Below, in pieces: positions 1 to 7,236 of a stretch of 29,346 nucleotides of DNA (its first letter is position 1; the number at the start of each line of letters is the position of its first letter). Made by a program: the position numbers and the translations under genes. Below the pieces are notes generated by a model, which saw only the letters and a list, made by a program, of their open reading frames with translations, did not search any database and had not been told where the DNA came from. The DNA lies in NCBI GenBank assembly GCA_964545475.1, contig CAZJGG010000040.1:1-29346 (forward strand), written 5' to 3'. Source of the stretch: CAZJGG01 sp964545475. Lineage in GTDB: Bacteria > Bacillota > Clostridia > Lachnospirales > JAISER01.

Positions 1-134
1 ACTCTCAAATTGGAGTTATAGTTAATAAAAATGAAAAGGCAATTGATAACGCTTTACAGCGAGTAAGAAGAAAAGTTGAAAAAATACTGGATAGCAAAAA
101 CTTGACATCAAATACTGTATATGATAGAATATAA
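1..134 (+). CDS. C-terminal end of an unidentified protein (5' truncated by the window)
   Basis: An open frame enters the window (first full codon at position 3) and runs to a TAA at 132-134, giving about 43 residues that start SQIGVIVNKNEKAI and end SNTVYDRI. The fragment is Lys/Arg-rich and looks helical toward its end. The pattern of a short strand (GVIV) followed by a charged helix resembles the C-terminal end of some ATP-grasp proteins, but that is a weak impression and I do not assign a family. The promoter of the following tRNA gene lies inside its last codons. Confidence 0.5.
   Translation, partial: SQIGVIVNKNEKAIDNALQRVRRKVEKILDSKNLTSNTVYDRI
102..130 (+). promoter_or_regulatory. Housekeeping promoter of tRNA-Thr(GGT)
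   Basis: TTGACA at 102-107, a 17-bp spacer, and TAGAAT at 125-130 preceded by TGA at 122-124 (extended -10). Transcription would begin near 137, about 15 bases before the mature tRNA. The promoter overlaps the 3' end of the upstream coding fragment. Confidence 0.75.
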
Positions 135-151
135 TGGCTTTTATGACAGTT

Positions 152-224
<73 letters not shown>

Positions 225-272
225 TAAGTTTGGCTTGTGCGAAAAACATATAAATGAATAGGGGATAACGGC

Positions 273-2531
273 GTGAAATGGTTTAGTAATCTTAAGATTA
301 AGTATAAACTTGCTGTAAGTTTTTGTTCGGTTATTGCTCTTGTTTTGGTTTTAGTTTTAATCTCGCTCATGACTTTACTTAACATGCAAAGAGATTATAG
401 GTCTGTAATAGATTTTACAATGGCTAGATATTCTAGTATGATTCAGACTGAATCTAATATTATTAATTTGCGGCGAGTTGTGACTACAATTGGATTGCAT
501 ACCGGCGACAGTAATAAAATTAGCGAGTTAAAGCAACAGTTTGAAAGCGCATATTCAAATTGCATTAATGATATTAATGTTTATATTGATTTAGTAAAAA
601 ACGACTACCAGTTGTCCGAAGAGGACAAAACATCCCGCCTTTCCGTAATATACGAATTAAACAAGGCTTTAGAAAAATACAAGTCAGAAGTTGGTAATGC
701 TGTAATTAACAACTCATACAATAACGACATTAATAGCGTTATCAATTCAATAGATATCGGTTCAGATACAATTAATACCCTCATGAATTACGTTAACAGC
801 TTAAAAACTGCTGCTACTGATTTAGCTAATAAAACTAAAGAAGAGCAAACAAAAAATATTCAGAATTCAATTTTTGCTTTATCAGTAATATCAATAATAA
901 TTATTCTTATATCTATTTTACTTGCGACGGTAGTATCTAATGCAATTTCAAAACCTATAAATAGATTAGTGAAGATTGCTAAAGATGTTACAGAGGGCAG
1001 GTTAAACGTTAATATCGAAAAAACAACTAAAGATGAATTAGGTATTCTTACAAAAAGCTTTTATGATGTTATTAATATTGTTAATTCAATGCTTATGGAT
1101 ATTAATGAAATGTATAACAAACATGAAGAAGGCGAATTAAGTTTTAGAATAGATACAACTCATTACGTCGGCTCTTATGAACATGTTGCAGATGGCATTA
1201 ACAATATGGTTGTGTCATATATTGATATGCTTGAAGACATATTTAAAGTTCTTAAAGCGTTTGCAAACGGTGATTTAACTGTAACACTTAAGGCTTATAA
1301 AGGTGAAAAGGCTATTGCAAATGAACAAGTTGCTCAATTTAGAGATTCTATTTTGGAAATTGTAAATGATATTGGAGATATTGCAAAAGCTGGTGCGGAA
1401 GGGAAACTTGCAACACGCGCTGATATTGAAAAATATAAGGGCTCATGGAAAAGTATTCTTATTGGCTTAAATGAAGTTCTTGATAGCGTTATAAAGCCTA
1501 TTACAGAAGCGCAAATCGTTTTGGTTGAAATGGCTAAAGGTAATTTAAAAACAAGAGTTACCGGAGAATATAAAGGTGATTTTGCTATTATTAAAGATTC
1601 TTTAAATTATACTCTAGAGACTGTTGACGGTTATATTGAGGAAATTAATAAAGAGTTGGACTTAATGTCAAAAGGTAACTTGACAGAAAAAATAGGCAGA
1701 GAATATGTTGGGCAGTTTAATACTATTAAAGATTCTATTAATAAAATAAATAGTTCACTTTCAAAGACTATGATTGAAATTATGGCTTCTTCCGAACAAG
1801 TTTTGGCGGGAGCAAAGCAAATATCTGAAAGCGCTATGGCTCTTGCGGACGGTACAAACGAACAAGCCGCTTCTATAGAGCAATTAACAGCTACAGTTGA
1901 CACCATAAACGAGCAGACTAAGATAACTGCTCAAAATGCTTCAAACGCTAATGATTTGTCTGAAAAATCAACAATGAACGCAGAAGTGGGTAACGAAGAG
2001 ATGAAGAAAATGCTTGATGCTATGATAGGCATTAAAGAATCTTCGGACAATATTTCTAAAATTATTAAAACCATTGAAGATATTGCATTCCAAACTAATT
2101 TGCTTGCGTTAAATGCCGCAGTTGAAGCGGCTCGGGCAGGTCAACACGGAAAAGGCTTTGCAGTAGTTGCTGAAGAGGTAAGAAGCCTTGCTTCCAGAAG
2201 CCAAAACGCTGCAAGAGAAACAACAGCTCTTATTGAAGATTCTATAGCTCGGGTTAACGATGGAACACATATTGCCCAAGCGACAGCAACTGCACTTACT
2301 ACAATTGTTGAAAATGCAAAATCTGTTTCCAACATAGTTGCAAGTATAGCAACATCTTCAAATGAACAAGCTGAGGCAATTTCACAAGTTAATATCGGTC
2401 TTTCTCAAATTTCTTCTGTAGTTCAGTCTAATTCTTCTACCTCGGAAGAGTCTGCGGCGGCGGCTCAGGAGCTTAACTCTCAGGCTGAAGTATTAAAAGA
2501 AATGGTTTCTTATTTTAAAGTTACTAAATAG
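273..2531 (+). CDS. Methyl-accepting chemotaxis protein with repeated HAMP-like modules
   Basis: This is a transmembrane chemoreceptor of 752 residues that would control the CheA kinase. Residues about 12-36 form the first membrane helix. An extracytoplasmic, mostly helical sensor of roughly 165 residues follows, with no recognisable Cache fold. The second membrane helix is about residues 204-222. A canonical HAMP follows (about 222-277). Then come several more HAMP-like modules to about residue 494, each with a G-x-L followed by a Y-x-G pattern, so this is a poly-HAMP receptor. The signalling domain fills the rest, with the conserved hairpin tip at about 602-637 (EDIAFQTNLLALNAAVEAAR and onward). 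No C-terminal CheR-binding pentapeptide is visible. The GTG start has AGGGG at 260-264. The gene is followed by its own terminator and no chemotaxis genes lie beside it, so it is probably a solitary receptor with unknown ligand. Confidence 0.95.
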   Translation: MKWFSNLKIKYKLAVSFCSVIALVLVLVLISLMTLLNMQRDYRSVIDFTMARYSSMIQTESNIINLRRVVTTIGLHTGDSNKISELKQQFESAYSNCINDINVYIDLVKNDYQLSEEDKTSRLSVIYELNKALEKYKSEVGNAVINNSYNNDINSVINSIDIGSDTINTLMNYVNSLKTAATDLANKTKEEQTKNIQNSIFALSVISIIIILISILLATVVSNAISKPINRLVKIAKDVTEGRLNVNIEKTTKDELGILTKSFYDVINIVNSMLMDINEMYNKHEEGELSFRIDTTHYVGSYEHVADGINNMVVSYIDMLEDIFKVLKAFANGDLTVTLKAYKGEKAIANEQVAQFRDSILEIVNDIGDIAKAGAEGKLATRADIEKYKGSWKSILIGLNEVLDSVIKPITEAQIVLVEMAKGNLKTRVTGEYKGDFAIIKDSLNYTLETVDGYIEEINKELDLMSKGNLTEKIGREYVGQFNTIKDSINKINSSLSKTMIEIMASSEQVLAGAKQISESAMALADGTNEQAASIEQLTATVDTINEQTKITAQNASNANDLSEKSTMNAEVGNEEMKKMLDAMIGIKESSDNISKIIKTIEDIAFQTNLLALNAAVEAARAGQHGKGFAVVAEEVRSLASRSQNAARETTALIEDSIARVNDGTHIAQATATALTTIVENAKSVSNIVASIATSSNEQAEAISQVNIGLSQISSVVQSNSSTSEESAAAAQELNSQAEVLKEMVSYFKVTK

Positions 2532-2539
2532 AGATATAG

Positions 2540-2579
2540 AGCTGTCGGTGAAAAATCCGGCAGCTTTTCATTTTTATTT
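2540..2579 (+). terminator. Rho-independent terminator of the chemoreceptor gene
   Basis: A 9-bp stem (2540-2548 with 2557-2565, one G-U pair) closes an 8-base loop and is followed by a T-rich tract to 2579. It starts 8 bases after the stop codon. Confidence 0.85.
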
Positions 2580-2586
2580 GCAACTT

Positions 2587-2613
2587 AAAAAACCCCCCGA
2601 AAAAGAGGGGGGG
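2587..2613 (-). terminator. Rho-independent terminator of glgC-glgD
   Basis: CCCCCC at 2593-2598 pairs with the G-run at 2607-2613 across a purine-rich loop. On the minus strand the stem is followed by a run of T (A-run at 2587-2592). It lies 24 bases past the glgD stop and faces the plus-strand terminator just left of it, so the two convergent units are separated by back-to-back terminators. Confidence 0.85.
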
Positions 2614-2636
2614 ATACAGGTTCTAAATCCTATGGG

Positions 2637-3743
2637 TTAAACTACAGTACTCTTCGCTATTAATTGTGGGTTTTCTATAGATCCTATAATATGCTTCCCG
2701 TCGGAAACGACAACTTCTTTATCAAGGATAGCATTTTCTATTACGCAATTGTTGCCTATGAATGAACCTTCCATTATTATGGAATTTCTAATCGTTGAAT
2801 TCTCTCCAGTATAAACTTTTCTGAATAAAATTGAATTTTGGACTCTTCCGTTTATAATACTTCCACTGCCAACTAGGCAATTAGAGGGAACTGCGCCGAA
2901 ATTGTATTTCGCTGGTGGCTCGTCCTTTGGTTTTGTTTCGATGTAAGGGTATTGGCATGTAAATATGTCGCGAACGTCACGTTTTAAAAAGTCCATGTTT
3001 GCGTTATAGTAAGCCTGTATTGAATTTATGGCTTTCCAATATCCGTCAAAACGATAGCCTAAAATTTTAATTTTACGTCTGTATCTAATGAAAATATCTT
3101 TAACCAAATCATAACGACCTTCCGGAATAATTGTTTCCAAAAGCTTTATAAGAAGGGTTCTAGATATTATATAAATACCTGTAGATACAAAACTTGAAAG
3201 AGGATCTAATGGTTTTTCTTCAAAGTCTATAATTTGTTCGTTTTCGTCTAACGTCAGGACGCCGTAGTCACTTAAACTTTCGTTGTTAAGTTCTTTATAT
3301 ACAATTGTTACGTCGGCTCCGGTATCAACATGCCTTTGAATGAGATCATTAAAATCCATTTTGAAAATTATATCACCAGATGTAATTATAACGTAGGGTT
3401 CATTGCTCCTCTTTAAAAACGGTATGTTTTGATAAATTGATTCCGCTGTTCCCCGTGGCCATGAATTTTCTCCTGAAAGGTAAGGGGAAAATATAAAAAG
3501 CCCACCTTGTTTACGTCCTAAGTCCCACCATTTTGCCGAAGAAAGATGATCGTGTAGAGAACGTGAATTATATTGGGTTAAAACAGCAACTTTGCCTACA
3601 CCTGAATTTGCTAAATTGCTTAAGGAAAAGTCAAGGCATCTGTAACAACTTCCGATTGGTACAGCGGCTGCCGCTCTTTTTTGGGTTAAAACACCAAGTT
3701 TTTCATTGTGCCCGCCTGCCAAAATTATGCCGATTGCTCTCAT
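2637..3743 (-). CDS. glgD: GlgD, regulatory subunit of glucose-1-phosphate adenylyltransferase
   Basis: This is a 368-residue paralogue of GlgC in the GlgD family, which in Firmicutes joins GlgC to form ADP-glucose pyrophosphorylase, the committed step of glycogen synthesis. The N-terminal Rossmann-like nucleotidyltransferase domain begins GIILAGGHNEKLGVL. The usual G-x-G-x-R-L signature is degraded (Arg replaced by Lys), which fits a subunit with little catalytic activity of its own. The C-terminal part shows the isoleucine-spaced left-handed beta-helix pattern (for example SIINGRVQNSILF and NSIIMEGSFIGNNCVIENAI). Its ATG overlaps the glgC stop codon by four bases (ATGA), so translation is probably coupled, with GAGGTGG upstream inside glgC. 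The functional role is known for the family; the low activity is inferred from the motif. Confidence 0.93.
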   Translation of the reverse strand: MRAIGIILAGGHNEKLGVLTQKRAAAAVPIGSCYRCLDFSLSNLANSGVGKVAVLTQYNSRSLHDHLSSAKWWDLGRKQGGLFIFSPYLSGENSWPRGTAESIYQNIPFLKRSNEPYVIITSGDIIFKMDFNDLIQRHVDTGADVTIVYKELNNESLSDYGVLTLDENEQIIDFEEKPLDPLSSFVSTGIYIISRTLLIKLLETIIPEGRYDLVKDIFIRYRRKIKILGYRFDGYWKAINSIQAYYNANMDFLKRDVRDIFTCQYPYIETKPKDEPPAKYNFGAVPSNCLVGSGSIINGRVQNSILFRKVYTGENSTIRNSIIMEGSFIGNNCVIENAILDKEVVVSDGKHIIGSIENPQLIAKSTVV

Positions 3744-5023
3744 AATACCACCTCATCTTCTAACATTAATGTGCCGCCGCTTTGAAGCTTGGAATCAACA
3801 TAGTCTGATATTTGAGTTTTGCCGTAAATTACGCAGTTTTTACCTATTAATACGTTATCGGGTATAACAGTTTTTTCTCCTATAACGGTTATGCCGCAAT
3901 TATATATGCTAGGTTTTAATTCGTTAACAATGTCCTCACCAGTTCCTAAAAATACATTTTTGCCAATAACAGATTCTTCGTCTATAATGCATCTTTCTAT
4001 AACTGTGTTTGCTCCAATGATACAGTTGGACATAATTATTGAGTCTCTTACTATTGCACCTTCATCAATAACAACGTTTGGACCTAAAACGGAATCAATA
4101 ACAGTTCCGTATACTTCGCAGCCCTCTGATAATAGGCTTGTTTTAATGTCTGACGTTTCAGAGGTGTAAATAGGGGGCTGGTGGTCAGCATCGGTGTATA
4201 TTTTCCAAAAATCTTCGTATAAATTGAAATCAGGTAAAGTCCTAATAAGCCCCATATTTGCGTGCCAATAGGATTCAATTGTTCCTACATCTTTCCAGTA
4301 ATCTTTAAAACGGTAAGCATACATAGTCATGTTTTCGTTAAGCATAGCCGGAATAATATGTTTGCCGAAATCACTGTCTTCATGTAAGGAATTATCTTTA
4401 ATTAGCATTGATTTGAGCTTATCCCATGAAAAAATGTAAATACCCATTGAAGCTAAGTTACTTTTAGGCTCTTTTGGTTTTTCTTCAAATTCGTAAATTT
4501 TGTCGTTTTCTTCAACGTTCATAATACCAAACCTAGAAGCCTCTTCAAAAGGAACTTCCAATACAGCTATAGTTGCATCGCATTTATTTTTTTTATGAAA
4601 ATCTAGCATTTTTGAATAGTCCATTTTGTAAATGTGGTCACCTGAAAGAATAAGCACATATTCCGGATTAAACATATTTACAAAAGGTATGTTCTGATAT
4701 ATGGCATTTGCAGTTCCGGAATACCATGCGCCTTGGTCGCCGTCTTTAACGTGGGGTGCAAGACTTGTTACACCACCGTTTTTACGGTCTAAGTCCCATG
4801 GTATGCCTATGCCTATATGCTTGTTTAAAACTAAAGGTTGGTATTGTGTTAAAACACCAACTGTATCTACCCCCGAATTGATGCAATTACTCATTGTAAA
4901 GTCAATTATTCTATATTTCCCCCCAAAATAGACGCCCGGTTTTGCTTTGTTTAATGTAAGGACGCCTAAACGGCTGCCTTGACCGCCAGCTAAAAGCATG
5001 GCAATCATTTCTTTTTTCCTCAT
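3740..5023 (-). CDS. glgC: GlgC, catalytic subunit of glucose-1-phosphate adenylyltransferase
   Basis: It makes ADP-glucose from glucose-1-phosphate and ATP for glycogen synthesis. The intact signature AMLLAGGQGSRLGVLT near the N-terminus, the LSGDHIYKMD motif that holds the catalytic Asp, and FEEKPKEPKS for sugar binding are all visible. A C-terminal beta-helix follows. The open frame reaches upstream to 5143, but the ATG at 5023 is chosen because AGGAGGGG lies 5 bases before it and the encoded MRKKEMIAML matches normal GlgC starts. That gives 427 residues, the usual size. The upstream 40 codons fall in an AT-rich spacer and have no homology look. It is the first gene of a two-gene operon with glgD. 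No glgA, glgB or glgP is in the window. Confidence 0.95.
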   Translation of the reverse strand: MRKKEMIAMLLAGGQGSRLGVLTLNKAKPGVYFGGKYRIIDFTMSNCINSGVDTVGVLTQYQPLVLNKHIGIGIPWDLDRKNGGVTSLAPHVKDGDQGAWYSGTANAIYQNIPFVNMFNPEYVLILSGDHIYKMDYSKMLDFHKKNKCDATIAVLEVPFEEASRFGIMNVEENDKIYEFEEKPKEPKSNLASMGIYIFSWDKLKSMLIKDNSLHEDSDFGKHIIPAMLNENMTMYAYRFKDYWKDVGTIESYWHANMGLIRTLPDFNLYEDFWKIYTDADHQPPIYTSETSDIKTSLLSEGCEVYGTVIDSVLGPNVVIDEGAIVRDSIIMSNCIIGANTVIERCIIDEESVIGKNVFLGTGEDIVNELKPSIYNCGITVIGEKTVIPDNVLIGKNCVIYGKTQISDYVDSKLQSGGTLMLEDEVVL

Positions 5024-5134
5024 AATGACCCCTCCTGATTTATCGTATCTGAAGCAATTCCGAAAATTGTCAATCTTTAAGTTTACAGCTATAATGTTAT
5101 TTTCTGAAATCGCTTTTTGTAAATTTATTACTAT

Positions 5135-5163
5135 ATAATACACAATTTTTTACAGTTTTACAA
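5135..5163 (-). promoter_or_regulatory. Candidate promoter of glgC-glgD
   Basis: On the minus strand TTGTAA (5163-5158) and TATTAT (5140-5135) are 17 bp apart, about 110 bases upstream of the glgC start. The rest of the 426-bp spacer 5024-5449 is AT-rich with no gene. A 6-bp inverted repeat CACTGG/CCAGTG (5169-5174, 5228-5233) is visible but its spacing (53 bp) makes a role uncertain. Confidence 0.45.
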
Positions 5164-5253
5164 GTAAACACTGGACTAAATATTCAACAAGATTTTTAGC
5201 AAACAGTTCTTAATTTAATGAGAATTTCCAGTGAATTTTCTTAGAAGAGCTTT

Positions 5254-5281
5254 TTGCACAAACAAACAGCTTCTATATAAA
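5254..5281 (+). promoter_or_regulatory. Possible upstream promoter toward murC
   Basis: TTGCAC (5254-5259) and TATAAA (5276-5281) are separated by 16 bp on the plus strand. If used, it would give murC a leader of about 160 bases. This is a weak call in AT-rich DNA. Confidence 0.3.
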
Positions 5282-5387
5282 GCAGGACAGTATTATTTGT
5301 ATAAATGTGGAAGTAAAGGATTAGCGGTTTAAAGCGTTGATAATAAGTAGTTATTAAAATTAAGGATAAGTTTATAATAAAAAAACT

Positions 5388-5416
5388 GTGACAGAAAGTT
5401 TAAAATGATGTAAAAT
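5388..5416 (+). promoter_or_regulatory. Candidate promoter of murC
   Basis: GTGACA (5388-5393) and TAAAAT (5411-5416) lie 17 bp apart. The predicted start of transcription is near 5423, leaving a leader of about 27 bases with TGAGG at 5438-5442 before the murC GTG. Confidence 0.45.
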
Positions 5417-5448
5417 GTATTATACTCTTTTTAGAAATGAGGAATTAT

Positions 5449-5457
5449 TGTGGATAA
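5449..5457 (-). promoter_or_regulatory. Perfect DnaA box across the murC start codon
   Basis: The plus strand reads TGTGGATAA, the exact complement of the DnaA box TTATCCACA. It spans the GTG start and the next two codons of murC (Met-Asp-Lys). DnaA bound here would also overlap the translation start and sit about 25 bp downstream of the predicted transcription start. It points opposite to the three boxes at 6827, 6836 and 7071. Confidence 0.5.
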
Positions 5458-6850
5458 AATAAAATTGAATCAATATAAGCATATTCATTTTATAGGCATT
5501 GGCGGAATAAGTATGAGCGGGCTTGCAGAAACTCTTCTTGCGAGGGGTTTTAAAATATCCGGTTCTGACAATTCTGAAAGTGATCTTACAAAAATCTTGC
5601 AGGGAAAAGGAATTAACATTTACATTGGTCAATACGCCGAAAATATAGAAGATACCGTTGATTTAGTAGTTTATACAGCAGCGATAAAGCCCGAAAACCC
5701 AGAACTGTTAGTTTGCCACCAAAGACATATTTTATGTATAGACAGAGCGGACTTAATGGGGCTTTTATTGAAGGATTACAATTACCCTGTTTGTATTGCC
5801 GGCTCTCACGGAAAAACAACTACAACTTCAATTGTATCTGATATTTTGCTAACAGCAGGTTGCGAGCCTACAATAAATTTAGGCGGTATTTTACCGTCTA
5901 TAAACAGCAATTATTATATTGGTAAAACTGATTATTTCGTTGCTGAGGCATGTGAATATTATGACAGCTTTTTAAAATTTTTTCCTTATGTAGGAGTTAT
6001 TTTAAATGTTGAACCGGATCATTTGGACTATTTTAAAGATTTGGAGCACATCATATGCTCTTTCAAAGAATTTGCTCAAAATATAAAGCCGGACGGAGCT
6101 CTTGTTATATATGGAGATACCAACGGATTTAATGAAATTACAGAAGGGCTTAATTGCCGTGTTATTACATACGGCTTGAAAAATTCGGACTTCTATGGAG
6201 ATAATATTCGTTTTGACAATAATGGTAGAGTTTCATTTGATGTAATTTACAAAGGAGAAAAATTGCTTGAACTAAACACCAAAATTTTAGGGGAGCATAA
6301 CGTTTTAAATTGTTTAGCGGCGGTTGCAACGGCAACGTACTTAAACATAACACCAGGAAAAATAAAAGAGGCAATAGAAGCTTTTACAGGGGCTGTTCGT
6401 CGTTATGAATATAAAGGTAGGATTAACGGGTTTACAATAATAGACGACTACGCCCACCATCCAACGGAAATTGAAGCAACCCTTAAATCTGTAAAAAATA
6501 CAAACTACAATAAGTTATATGTTGTGTTTCAACCGCATACTTATACAAGGACAAAGCTTTTAAAGCAGGAGCTAATAGATTCATTAACATCCCCAGACGT
6601 GGTGGCTCTTGTGGATATATATGCCGCAAGAGAACCTGATTTAGGAGAAATTTCTAGTAAAGACATTGTTGATGAGTTAATAAAACTTGGTAAGGATGCA
6701 CATTATTTTTCATCCTTTGAAGAGGCCGAAAAATATTTTTTAAAAAATTGTATCCAAAATGATCTGTTGATAACTATGGGGGCGGGAGACGTGTATTTAA
6801 TAGGAGAAAACATGTTACGCACAGACTTATCCACATTATCCACAGGCTAA
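5450..6850 (+). CDS. murC: MurC, UDP-N-acetylmuramate--L-alanine ligase
   Basis: This cytoplasmic ligase adds L-Ala to UDP-MurNAc, the first amino-acid step of peptidoglycan precursor synthesis. The 466 residues follow the Mur ligase plan: an N-terminal UDP-binding domain beginning HIHFIGIGGISMSGLAE, the ATP loop GSHGKTTTTS at about residue 118, the NVEPDHLDYF motif, and the C-terminal domain with DDYAHHPTEIEATL and QPHTYTRTK, ending near GAGDVYLIGE. The start is GTG with TGAGG 7 bases upstream. The last residues (LSTLSTG) go slightly past the usual end and are the translation of two tandem DnaA boxes. It stands alone here, away from other mur genes. In related Clostridia a murC next to dnaD/dnaC-type genes is plausible, but I cannot verify how common this is. 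Confidence 0.95.
   Translation: MDKIKLNQYKHIHFIGIGGISMSGLAETLLARGFKISGSDNSESDLTKILQGKGINIYIGQYAENIEDTVDLVVYTAAIKPENPELLVCHQRHILCIDRADLMGLLLKDYNYPVCIAGSHGKTTTTSIVSDILLTAGCEPTINLGGILPSINSNYYIGKTDYFVAEACEYYDSFLKFFPYVGVILNVEPDHLDYFKDLEHIICSFKEFAQNIKPDGALVIYGDTNGFNEITEGLNCRVITYGLKNSDFYGDNIRFDNNGRVSFDVIYKGEKLLELNTKILGEHNVLNCLAAVATATYLNITPGKIKEAIEAFTGAVRRYEYKGRINGFTIIDDYAHHPTEIEATLKSVKNTNYNKLYVVFQPHTYTRTKLLKQELIDSLTSPDVVALVDIYAAREPDLGEISSKDIVDELIKLGKDAHYFSSFEEAEKYFLKNCIQNDLLITMGAGDVYLIGENMLRTDLSTLSTG
6815..6844 (+). promoter_or_regulatory. Tandem DnaA boxes at the 3' end of murC
   Basis: Two perfect TTATCCACA boxes stand directly head-to-tail at 6827-6835 and 6836-6844, ending 6 bases before the murC stop codon ends. 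A degenerate third, TTACGCACA (7 of 9), lies at 6815-6823 in the same orientation. Directly abutting identical boxes allow cooperative DnaA binding. The following DNA to 7070 is very AT-rich, including the palindrome CAAATATTTG at 6977-6986. Confidence 0.6.
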
Positions 6851-7070
6851 AGCTTATTGCATAACTTATTATTGTATTTTTCATAAATTGTATAAGATTG
6901 ACAGTATATGTATAAAAATGCACTTTGGAAATATAGTGAATTAATAGGCAAAACATTTAAAATGCTCTTGATATTTCAAATATTTGGTAATATTATATAG
7001 TATTAATCACGTTTGTTTAGCGAAAATTTATTTATAAATAACGTATTTTATTTGTAATATTATTAAACAG
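6851..7070. other. AT-rich spacer without genes between DnaA boxes
   Basis: No open frame with a ribosome site, no RNA gene and no clear terminator for murC is visible here. The stretch is rich in A and T, with runs such as TATTATATAG and TTATTTATAAATAA, which would melt easily. It is bounded by DnaA boxes on both sides, the arrangement expected of a DnaA-binding locus. An actual unwinding role is unproven. Confidence 0.4.
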
Positions 7071-7079
7071 TTATCCACA
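7071..7079 (+). promoter_or_regulatory. Perfect DnaA box upstream of the dnaD-like promoter
   Basis: TTATCCACA, same orientation as the tandem pair at 6827-6844. It ends 21 bp before the -35 element at 7101, a position where a bound protein could contact or modulate RNA polymerase. Confidence 0.6.
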
Positions 7080-7100
7080 GCTTTTTGACGACCTGACGAT

Positions 7101-7129
7101 TTTACAATTCAAATTTTATTTGGTATAAT
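7101..7129 (+). promoter_or_regulatory. Strong extended -10 promoter of the replication gene cluster
   Basis: TTTACA (7101-7106), a 17-bp spacer and TATAAT (7124-7129), with TG at 7121-7122 one base before the -10 hexamer. It would start transcription near 7136, directly before the hairpin at 7141. It is the only good promoter upstream of the DnaD-like gene, and probably also drives the helicase loader and topB. Confidence 0.75.
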
Positions 7130-7140
7130 ATTGGTAAGTC

Positions 7141-7186
7141 ATACTTTTTAAGGTGTGAATTTGCAAATTTGCACCTTAAAAAGTAT
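7141..7186 (+). repeat. 46-bp inverted repeat at the predicted 5' end of the dnaD-like transcript
   Basis: The arms ATACTTTTTAAGGTG (7141-7155) and its exact complement (7172-7186) are 15 bp long, and the centre continues pairing with two G-U pairs, so nearly all 46 bases fold into one hairpin of about 21 bp. There is no T-tract after it, so it is not a normal terminator. It starts about 5 bases after the predicted transcription start. It could be an mRNA-stabilising 5' hairpin, an operator, or a relic of a small palindromic element. Confidence 0.6.
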
Positions 7187-7236
7187 ATAATTGCAGTCTT
7201 GTAAAAAAAGCAGGCAAAGCAAAAAGGGGTATAATT

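Noticed and set aside
5024..5143. Forty-codon N-terminal extension of GlgC
   Set aside because: It lies in AT-rich spacer and overlaps a candidate promoter. The internal ATG at 5023 has AGGAGGGG at ideal spacing.
6815..7186. Chromosomal origin oriC
   Set aside because: DnaA boxes, AT-rich DNA and replication genes are present, but none of the usual oriC neighbours (dnaA, dnaN, recF, gyrB, rpmH) is in the window and there are only three to four boxes. A regulatory or titration locus fits better.
7141..7186. Rho-independent terminator or riboswitch
   Set aside because: There is no T-tract after the hairpin and the pattern is a simple inverted repeat without any known riboswitch consensus.
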